Source: Flavobacteriales bacterium (GTDB lineage: Bacteria; Bacteroidota; Bacteroidia; Flavobacteriales_D; Sanyastnellaceae). Taken from it: DNA of 6,893 bases. A model generated the notes under the pieces. It did no database searches. It was not told the origin of the DNA and saw nothing but the letters and a program-made list of their open reading frames with translations. Where the stretch lies: NCBI GenBank assembly GCA_027488055.1, contig JAIYCK010000143.1, positions 1 through 6,893 on the forward strand, given 5' to 3'. The translations under genes and the position numbers were made by a program. Numbering within the stretch: position 1 is the stretch's first letter; every line of letters begins with the position of its first letter. Shown piece by piece: positions 1 to 5,699 of this stretch.

Positions 1-1410
1 AACCTGCTTGTCAAACCCGTCTATATACTAGCGGTGGAAACAGAGGTTCAAAACAAAGTAGGTGCCGAAAGTTACGGGACTTACTTTGCGTTGCTCAATT
101 TGAGTTTTTTGATGAACATCCTATTGGATTGGGGTATCACCAATTGGAATACCCGCCACATCGCACAAAATGCAATGGTCATCCAAAAGTATTTTTCGAA
201 GCTTTTCACGTCGCGTTTTGTGTTGGTTTTACTTTTTGCGCCAGCTATCCTAGTGGCCGCAATCGCATTGAATTATCATGGTGACCAATTGTGGTTGATG
301 AGCATCATTGCTTTAAGTCAGGTATTTGCCTCGCTTTTGTTGTTTTTGCGATCCAATTTGGCGGGCCTGCATCTCTTTAAGCAAGACAGTGTGGTGTCCA
401 TTTTGGACCGATCCTTCATGATCCTTGCGCTGGGTTATCTGCTGTGGGGTCGCTCGCACGAAGAGGCTTTTGATATCTTTTGGTTGGCATATGGCCTACT
501 GTTCTCCTATGTCAGCGCATGCGTTGTGGCATTATGGGTTTTGTGGCCGCACATTCGTCCACTCCGTTGGATGTTTGACTGGCCATTTACCTTGAGCATT
601 TTGCGCCAAAGCACACCTTTCGCCTTGTTGATCGCCGTGAGCATGCTGGGAGCTCGGACCGATGGCATCCTACTTGATCGTATGTCGGGCCCCAATGAGG
701 CAGGCATCTATGCCATGGGATTTCGATTTTTTGAGTCGTTGAGTATGATCGCTTATCTCTTCGGGGGGCTGCTCTTGCCCATGTTTGCTCGTTCACTCAT
801 TCAGCGCGAAGACATAACGGCTTTGGTTCACATAGGATGCAAGTTTTTGTTTGCTGGATGTTTTGCGGCGGCAGTGTGGTGTTTTGCCGATGCCAAGGCC
901 ATTCTGTCCATTTTCTACCAGAGTCATTTGGAACAAGCAGCAGCCACCTTCCAATGGCAAATGTTGGCGGCAGTCTGTTTTTCGATGCAGTATGTGTTTG
1001 GAACCCTTCTTACAGCCGATGGGCAACTTCGTCCACTAATTCGCATTGCACTGGTGGGAGTGATTTACAATGTGGTTTTAAATGTGTGGTATATCCCATT
1101 GTTTGGCAGTGTGGGTGCCGCCATGGCCTGTCTGCTGACGCAGGCATTGATTTTGGGCATGCAAGTTTTCGAAGTGTACAAGCGTTACCGCATCCAAGGC
1201 ATGTCCAGGTTGTTTCGTCGCATGTTGTTGTTCTCGTTGGTGTTGGTGACAGGGGCCTATTTTTACACCCATCAGACAATATTCAGAGCAGGCACAGCGT
1301 TAGACGCGGCGATATTCGGAGCATTTGCACTTACATGTGCCGTGCTCACGGGATTAGTGGACTGGCGTGCAGGTCAACAAATGTTGAAAGCGAAGGTCCA
1401 ATCCGATTAG
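1..1410 (+). CDS. Wzx-type oligosaccharide flippase (MATE/MOP superfamily membrane protein), 5' end missing
   Basis: Multi-pass inner-membrane protein expected to flip undecaprenyl-linked oligosaccharide units to the periplasm for O-antigen or exopolysaccharide assembly. Frame 1 is open from base 1 (reading NLLVKPVYIL, then a GTG at 34), and that N-terminal stretch looks like the family's first transmembrane region. I therefore take the true start to lie upstream, with roughly 10-25 residues missing. Visible are 469 residues with about 12 hydrophobic helices. An early segment (about residues 22-57) carries YGTYFALLNLSF and GITNWNTRHIAQN, a block I associate with flippases of the Bacteroidota. 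A central TDGILLDRMSGPNEAGIYAMGFRF-type stretch is typical of polysaccharide transporters: a short amphipathic turn before a helix, with EAG-Y. The Wzz-like gene follows after 42 bases and a ligase after that, which supports the role. The substrate cannot be read from sequence. Other MOP-superfamily exporters are less likely given the neighbours. Confidence 0.88.
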   Translation, partial: NLLVKPVYILAVETEVQNKVGAESYGTYFALLNLSFLMNILLDWGITNWNTRHIAQNAMVIQKYFSKLFTSRFVLVLLFAPAILVAAIALNYHGDQLWLMSIIALSQVFASLLLFLRSNLAGLHLFKQDSVVSILDRSFMILALGYLLWGRSHEEAFDIFWLAYGLLFSYVSACVVALWVLWPHIRPLRWMFDWPFTLSILRQSTPFALLIAVSMLGARTDGILLDRMSGPNEAGIYAMGFRFFESLSMIAYLFGGLLLPMFARSLIQREDITALVHIGCKFLFAGCFAAAVWCFADAKAILSIFYQSHLEQAAATFQWQMLAAVCFSMQYVFGTLLTADGQLRPLIRIALVGVIYNVVLNVWYIPLFGSVGAAMACLLTQALILGMQVFEVYKRYRIQGMSRLFRRMLLFSLVLVTGAYFYTHQTIFRAGTALDAAIFGAFALTCAVLTGLVDWRAGQQMLKAKVQSD

Positions 1411-1415
1411 CTTTG
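1384..1415 (+). promoter_or_regulatory. Candidate Bacteroidota-type promoter before the wzz-like gene
   Basis: TAGCTTTG at 1408-1415 matches the Bacteroidota -7 consensus TAnnTTTG at every fixed position. A TTG at 1384-1386 lies 21 bases upstream, inside the TTG-N17-23-TAnnTTTG spacing described for Flavobacterium. Transcription would begin near 1420-1424, about 30 bases before the ATG at 1453. The element overlaps the flippase stop codon. By rough chance reckoning about three such -7 octamers are expected across both strands of this window, and fewer than one with a correctly spaced TTG. Position and spacing make this suggestive, not proven. Confidence 0.35.
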
Positions 1416-1452
1416 CAACCGAATATAACACCTAAACCAGGACCTATTACGT

Positions 1453-2478
1453 ATGAGTCACGAAGCCAATTATGCAACTGACACAAGTTTAGAATCATCC
1501 AATTTATTGGTATTGCTTTATAAATGGCGCAAACCCATTTTGATAGCCTGTACCTTGGCAGCGGTCTTGTCGGCTGTTGTTTCGTTGTTGATGACCGAAA
1601 AATACCGCAGCACCGTGATATTGTACGCTGCCCAGCAACACAGTTTTGGAGCGCAGTTGCTAGAGGATGTCAAGACGGAAGATATTTTGGCGTCAGGTGA
1701 AGAAGAAGATGCAGAGCGTTTGTTGCAGATGATCAACAGCGATCAAGTGCGCAATCATGTGATTGATAAGTATAAGTTGTATGAGATTTATGAGATCAAT
1801 CCATCGGATCGTGGATCCAAATCATTGATAGGCCGTGAGTACAATGACAACGTATCAGCCAAGTTGACCAAATTTGGGTCTGTCGAAATATCAGTGTTGG
1901 ATATAGATCCTGAGCGCGCAGCGAATATGGCCAATGACATTGCCATGTTTGCCGATACATTGAGCAATCATCTCCGCAGTGAGCGCGCATTGCAAGCATT
2001 CAAGTATGCAGAGAACTCTTTGAAGGTCTTGGAAGAAGAGGTGCGCGTGATGGAAGACAGTATGCGCGTGCTGCAAGAAATGGGCGTGTACTCCTACATT
2101 GATCAAATTGCCGCACTTACAGAGATGTATGGAACAGCGGTGGCAGCGGGACATCCAGACCGTGCTCAAAAATTAAAAGATCAAATGGATTTTTTATCCA
2201 AATATGGTACGACGTACAATCGCCTGACTCAGCGACTGGAGAATAGTTACGACAAATTAGGTACCTTGCGCAAGCGTTTCGATTTGATGAAAATCGACGT
2301 GGACAGCAATATTGCGAATATGAGTATTGTGGACAGTGCGAGTCCAGCGGATAAAAAGTTTTATCCCGTGCGTTGGCTCATAGTAGCTATGAGTGTGGCC
2401 AGTGTCTTCGTTCTCACTGTGATATTCCTCCTTATCTGGGACAATTTCAAGCGTTTGCGCACCGAAGGCAAGCTATAA
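1453..2478 (+). CDS. Wzz-type polysaccharide chain-length determinant (polysaccharide co-polymerase), no kinase domain
   Basis: A 341-residue inner-membrane protein expected to oligomerise in the periplasm and set glycan chain length together with the polymerase or ligase. The layout is classic. A cytoplasmic N-terminus (1-27) contains LLYKWRKPI. TM1 is about 28-47 and is followed by YRSTVILY. A long periplasmic domain includes a helical coiled-coil-like stretch (about 177-208, rich in E/K/R with spaced L/V/M) and another at about 225-285. The proline-containing motif ASPADKKFYP (296-305) leads into TM2 (about 308-329), then a 12-residue basic tail. No Walker A or B motif or tyrosine-rich tail follows TM2, so it is not a Wzc-type tyrosine kinase. 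The ATG at 1453 is preceded by AGGA at 1439-1442, a 10-base spacing, and the next gene starts 6 bases after the stop. It could act in O-antigen, capsule or exopolysaccharide assembly; the sequence does not say which. Confidence 0.87.
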   Translation: MSHEANYATDTSLESSNLLVLLYKWRKPILIACTLAAVLSAVVSLLMTEKYRSTVILYAAQQHSFGAQLLEDVKTEDILASGEEEDAERLLQMINSDQVRNHVIDKYKLYEIYEINPSDRGSKSLIGREYNDNVSAKLTKFGSVEISVLDIDPERAANMANDIAMFADTLSNHLRSERALQAFKYAENSLKVLEEEVRVMEDSMRVLQEMGVYSYIDQIAALTEMYGTAVAAGHPDRAQKLKDQMDFLSKYGTTYNRLTQRLENSYDKLGTLRKRFDLMKIDVDSNIANMSIVDSASPADKKFYPVRWLIVAMSVASVFVLTVIFLLIWDNFKRLRTEGKL

Positions 2479-2484
2479 CTGCCC

Positions 2485-3939
2485 ATGTCGATAGATATCA
2501 AAAAGCGAGTGCTGTATGCGGTGATAGGATTGTATCTCATCGCGGTGGTATTTGCTTTGCTCAATGATTTTTTGTATATTTTCTTGTTGCCAGTGGTTCT
2601 AGGCGTGTTGTATTGCGCATTCTATCATTTGGAGTATTTGTTGCTTTTTGCGGTGGCTTCGACGCCCTTGAGTTTGAATCTGGAAGAACAAGAAATCGCA
2701 GGGGTGGGACTTTATCTTCCGACTGAGCCCTTGCTGGCCGGCTCCATGATCCTTATGTTTTTTAAAATGCTCTCGAACAAAAGCATTGATAAAAAAATAT
2801 TTCATCATCCCCTTTCATATCTGCTCTATCTCTATTTAGGTTGGACAGGCCTGACATGCATTACGAGTGAGTTTCCATTGGTGAGCGTTAAATTTTTGAT
2901 CACTCGCCTGTGGTTCATCAGCACCATGTATTTCCTCATGACGCATATTTTTCAGAATCCACATCGAATATGGCATTTTGTATTGTGCTATTTATTTTCG
3001 CTCACCATAGTGATCATCTATACGGTGGTGCGTCATTCTGAGTATGGCTTTGATAAAGAATCAGCTCACTGGGTGATGGAACCGTTGTTTAAAGATCATA
3101 CCAGCTATGGCGCCGTATTGGCCATGTTTACCCCGATGCTTTTGGCCTTGTTGTGTTGGCGCAATCTTAATTTGTTATTAAGAGTGATCCTTTCCATCGC
3201 GGCAATTATTTTGCTTTTGGGGTTGGTTTTGTCTTTTACACGCGCGGCATGGATCAGTGTGGTGGGAGCAGGCTGTATTTTGGCTGTGCTATTATTGAAA
3301 GTCCGCTTTCGCACTTTGCTCTTCACTTTTCTCCTTGGGGGCGGCTTGGTTTTCTTTGCTTGGGAAGACATTCAGGTTTCTCTGCAGGGGAATAAGCAGG
3401 AGAGTAGCGATAAGTTGGATGAACACGTAAGTAGTATTTCGAATGTGTCCAGTGATGCCAGTAATTTGGAGCGACTCAATCGGTGGAATTGTGCAATGGA
3501 AATGTTTTATGAGCGGCCAATCGTAGGTTGGGGCCCAGGCACGTATCAATTTGTATACGCACCTTTTCAGCGTAGTGGTGACCGCACCATTATCAGCACC
3601 AATCAGGGCGATGGCGGCAATGCGCACAGCGAATACTTAGGGCCTCTCTGTGAGCAGGGTGTGCCGGGGGTGATCCTTTTTATAGCATTGTTATATATGA
3701 TATCCAGTTTGGCGTTCAGGCTCTTTTATTCACTTTCAGAATATGGGAATAAACTGCTGGTGCTCGGTGCTTATCTCGGTCTAATGACCTATTTCATCCA
3801 TGGGACGCTCAATAATTATCTCGATACTGACAAGGCCAGTGTGCCTTTTTGGGGATTCATTGCCATTTTAGTGTCCATCGACCTTTATCACTATCCCAAA
3901 GAACAAGGGAGTCAACGCGTTCCTGCAGTGTTTTATTGA
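2485..3939 (+). CDS. O-antigen ligase / Wzy-type polymerase family protein (Wzy_C domain)
   Basis: A 484-residue inner-membrane protein with about 11-13 hydrophobic helices and one large hydrophilic loop at about 295-392, the topology of WaaL ligases and Wzy polymerases. These transfer lipid-linked glycan on the periplasmic face, either onto lipid A-core (ligase) or onto another repeat unit (polymerase). Wzy_C-region marks are SFTRAAW (250-256, arginine 253), NRW before a helix in the loop, GWGPGTY (348-354) and GNAHSEYLGP with His381 and Glu383. A loop histidine and conserved arginines are important in studied WaaL proteins; equating His381 with that residue is my inference. The start is the ATG 6 bases after the upstream stop, giving the natural short N-terminus MSIDIKKR before TM1. 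No Shine-Dalgarno is visible. Family assignment is firm, but ligase versus polymerase is unresolved because the two share the fold and no second candidate is in the window. The C-terminus ends normally. Confidence 0.88.
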   Translation: MSIDIKKRVLYAVIGLYLIAVVFALLNDFLYIFLLPVVLGVLYCAFYHLEYLLLFAVASTPLSLNLEEQEIAGVGLYLPTEPLLAGSMILMFFKMLSNKSIDKKIFHHPLSYLLYLYLGWTGLTCITSEFPLVSVKFLITRLWFISTMYFLMTHIFQNPHRIWHFVLCYLFSLTIVIIYTVVRHSEYGFDKESAHWVMEPLFKDHTSYGAVLAMFTPMLLALLCWRNLNLLLRVILSIAAIILLLGLVLSFTRAAWISVVGAGCILAVLLLKVRFRTLLFTFLLGGGLVFFAWEDIQVSLQGNKQESSDKLDEHVSSISNVSSDASNLERLNRWNCAMEMFYERPIVGWGPGTYQFVYAPFQRSGDRTIISTNQGDGGNAHSEYLGPLCEQGVPGVILFIALLYMISSLAFRLFYSLSEYGNKLLVLGAYLGLMTYFIHGTLNNYLDTDKASVPFWGFIAILVSIDLYHYPKEQGSQRVPAVFY

Positions 3940-4184
3940 TTCTTGCGATCACCAGAGCTTCAAGGCTACTCACTGAAGGGTCGTACGTTAACGCGCACGA
4001 GATTGAATAACCAGTGCGCTATTTCCTAGGGTTTGACGGCAGGAATGCAACTGTTTCAAGCATTTTAAGAACAAAGTCAAGCGCGCGACCTATCCTCGAT
4101 TGTTTTAGAATGAATGCGGTGTCATCTGATAAGACCGAGGTCAACAGATTTGACGTGCAGCATCGATTATAATTGGTTGGTACG
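3940..4184. other. Convergent intergenic region without a supported gene
   Basis: These 245 bases separate the stop of the ligase gene (plus strand) from the stop of pabB (minus strand). I find no convincing gene, tRNA or strong terminator. The best stems are weak: GCGCAC 3993-3998 with GTGCGC 4014-4019 (15-base loop, then TATTTCC); GTCAA 4140-4144 with TTGAC 4150-4154 (5-base loop); and a G.U-containing 7-bp stem 4042-4048 with 4060-4066. None is followed by a proper T-run on either strand. GC is about 46% by hand count (112/245), similar to coding DNA and higher than the roughly 41% of the other intergenic gap. The minus strand stays open from 4276 to 4019 in a different frame from pabB, but I recognise nothing in that translation. 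Confidence 0.6.
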
Positions 4185-5537
4185 TTACATTGTGCTGCGA
4201 ATCGCGTTCGCTTTGAGCAGCGTTTCTTCGTATTCTGCATCGGCCATACTTGCCATGGTAATGGCCCCACCGACACCGCAGCGAAGCAATTGGCTGGGAC
4301 GATGATAGATGGCAGAACGAATAATCACGTTGAAATCAAAGTCTCCATTGGGCGCCACAAATCCAATGCTTCCTGAATACCAACCACGGTGAAAATTTTC
4401 CAATTTTTGTGCAATTTGTATGGCGCTGATTTTCGGTGCTCCTGTCATACTGCCCATAGGAAAAGTAGCTTGCAGAATATTTACGAGGCTCGTATCAGCA
4501 GGAATCAAAGCCTCGATGGTGGAAATGAGATGGTGCACCGTCTTGAACGAATAAACGCCACAAAGCTCTTGTACGTTCACTGTATCTTTCAGTGCAAGGC
4601 GAGACAAGTCATTTCTGACTAAGTCCACAATCATAATATTCTCTGAACGATCCTTTGGACTTTGAGACAGCGCCTGCCGCAATCGATGATCCTCTTGGGG
4701 GTCTTGTGATCTGCGCGCGGTGCCTTTGATGGGCTGCGAAATGAGCTTCTGTCCTTTACGCTGTAAAAACCTTTCTGGCGAAGCACAAATAAGCACCCAT
4801 TCTTCGTGTTGCATATATGCAGCGAAGGGAGCCGAGGTGTTCTGTAACAATTTCAACCATTGACTGAATGGATTTTCGATATCGACATGGCCTATGAATT
4901 CTTGACAATAATTGACCTCATAGATATCCCCTCGTTGCAAATGATCCTGTATTTCAATGAGTGCTTCCTTGTAAGCATAGCGCGTCATAGTAGGCTGCAG
5001 CGCGGATTCATCAGGGTGATGAGGAAAGTATGCGGTTCCTGTGAAAGCGCGTCTGACTTGGCCCATGAGCTGATGGCATTCAGCCGCTATAGCACTGAAG
5101 TCCCCCTCGAGAATGAGAAAGCCGTCAATATCACTATCTACTCTGAACTTGCACACATGACTGGGTCGGACCGTGAGTACCATGGGCATGCTATGTGTAT
5201 TCAACGGATGAGGTGGGAATTTTTCGATCGCGTCTTTTAGGTCATAAGAAAGGACGCGGTACGTCCAATATCCTTCCAGGTCAGCCAGCCCTTCCAATTC
5301 ATCCAGCTTTGATTCGGAATTGTGCGCATGCACATATACTTGATGACATCCCATAGCCATGGTCGCCCATATGCCTTCATCGTTTTGAAGGGCGATGCAG
5401 AAGCTATTATTCAACATGGAACTCATAGAGTGCAAACATGCATCTGTATCGTCTCTGACACAAATACAATTCATAGCTTTTTTCAAACGACAATGGAATG
5501 GCCATACAAAGGATTTATTCTGATACGAGCGCATCAT
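4185..5537 (-). CDS. pabB: Aminodeoxychorismate synthase component I
   Basis: Cytosolic enzyme that aminates chorismate to 4-amino-4-deoxychorismate, using ammonia from the PabA glutaminase; PabC then yields p-aminobenzoate for folate. It has 450 residues, a normal length. The N-terminal part (about 1-185) is divergent but keeps a LSYDLKDAIEKFP segment. The chorismate-binding core (about 190-445) carries IYEVNYCQEF, SPERFL, QPIKGTARR with Lys271, SENIMIVDLVRNDL (298-311, Glu299), FPMGSMTGAPK (359-369), RGWYSGSIGF (384-393), FNVIIRS (402-408) and a final AEYEE (434-438). Glu299, Glu435 and Glu438 sit where the family binds magnesium. Lysine in PIKGT is typical of PabB, whereas TrpE has PIAGT. 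I also see no LLES tryptophan-binding motif, so TrpE is unlikely. The ATG at 5537 is the most upstream start because a TAG lies in frame 27 bases before it; a second ATG follows directly. There is no clear Shine-Dalgarno, and neither pabA nor pabC is in the window. Confidence 0.93.
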   Translation of the reverse strand: MMRSYQNKSFVWPFHCRLKKAMNCICVRDDTDACLHSMSSMLNNSFCIALQNDEGIWATMAMGCHQVYVHAHNSESKLDELEGLADLEGYWTYRVLSYDLKDAIEKFPPHPLNTHSMPMVLTVRPSHVCKFRVDSDIDGFLILEGDFSAIAAECHQLMGQVRRAFTGTAYFPHHPDESALQPTMTRYAYKEALIEIQDHLQRGDIYEVNYCQEFIGHVDIENPFSQWLKLLQNTSAPFAAYMQHEEWVLICASPERFLQRKGQKLISQPIKGTARRSQDPQEDHRLRQALSQSPKDRSENIMIVDLVRNDLSRLALKDTVNVQELCGVYSFKTVHHLISTIEALIPADTSLVNILQATFPMGSMTGAPKISAIQIAQKLENFHRGWYSGSIGFVAPNGDFDFNVIIRSAIYHRPSQLLRCGVGGAITMASMADAEYEETLLKANAIRSTM

Positions 5538-5651
5538 TTGGCGTGTATTCCCAATTCTTGAAAACTAAGTGATTGGCGCTTGTCATGGTTATCTCAGAAT
5601 TTACTTGTAAGTGGATAATCGTTTGACAAGGCGTGCGAACTTTAATTCCCT

Positions 5652-5659
5652 TATTTTTG
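5652..5659 (+). promoter_or_regulatory. Candidate -7 promoter element for mfd
   Basis: TATTTTTG matches the Bacteroidota -7 consensus TAnnTTTG at all fixed bases and lies 40 bases before the mfd ATG. Transcription would start near 5664-5667. The best upstream element is TTTGACA at 5622-5628; counted from its TTG (5623-5625), 26 bases separate it from the -7 box, longer than the usual 17-23, so the -33 partner is doubtful. A sigma-70 reading of TTGACA with TTTAAT at 5641-5646 has only a 12-base spacer and is not convincing. Confidence 0.4.
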
Positions 5660-5666
5660 TTACCAA

Positions 5667-5692
5667 TACCCCGATGAACCATCATTGGGGTA
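5667..5692 (+). promoter_or_regulatory. Stem-loop directly upstream of the mfd start
   Basis: TACCCCGATGA (5667-5677) pairs along its full length with TCATTGGGGTA (5682-5692), 11 bp with one G.U pair, around the 4-base loop ACCA. It sits at the predicted mRNA 5' end. Its 3' base is the first A of an AAGG ribosome-site-like sequence (5692-5695) that is 4 bases from the ATG. No T-run follows on either strand, so it is not an intrinsic terminator. It could be an mRNA 5' hairpin affecting stability or ribosome access, or an operator dyad in DNA; the sequence cannot separate these. Confidence 0.55.
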
Positions 5693-5699
5693 AGGCGCT

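Larger units (their letters stand above)
5538..5699. other. Divergent control region between pabB and mfd
   Basis: These 162 bases lie between the two divergent starts, with GC near 41% by hand count (66/162), lower than the flanking genes. Toward mfd there is a TAnnTTTG element and a stem-loop, listed separately. Toward pabB the best candidate is TAGTTTTC on the minus strand (5567-5560), one mismatch from TAnnTTTG, without a well-spaced TTG, so no pabB promoter is called. A 7-base inverted pair, CTTGTCA at 5579-5585 and TGACAAG at 5624-5630, spans 38 bases of spacer. I see no small gene here. Confidence 0.6.

Noticed and set aside
34..36. GTG at 34 as the start of the flippase
   Set aside because: The same frame is open back to base 1 and encodes a family-like hydrophobic N-terminal segment, so the start lies upstream of the window.
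837..1481. A 214-codon open frame on the plus strand inside and past the flippase gene
   Set aside because: It lies in another frame of a well-supported membrane protein gene, its translation is cysteine- and serine-rich with no family resemblance, and it runs into the start of the wzz-like gene.
3993..4019. GCGCAC / GTGCGC inverted repeat as a terminator for the ligase gene
   Set aside because: The stem is only 6 bp with a 15-base loop, and it is followed by TATTTCC, not a T-run.
4150..4173. TTGACG followed by TATAAT, resembling a sigma-70 promoter
   Set aside because: The spacer is only 12 bases, the likely host uses a different consensus, and it would fire into the 3' end of pabB.
4019..4276. 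An 85-codon minus-strand open frame overlapping the end of pabB
   Set aside because: Its first 92 bases overlap the PabB C-terminus in another frame and no family is recognised. I mention the non-overlapping part only as possible decayed sequence.
4860..5240. A 126-codon open frame on the plus strand inside pabB
   Set aside because: It is antisense to the conserved PabB core and the translation has no recognisable features.
5667..5692. The mfd leader stem-loop as an intrinsic terminator
   Set aside because: No T-run follows on the plus strand (AAGGCG) or the minus strand (TTGGTAAC).
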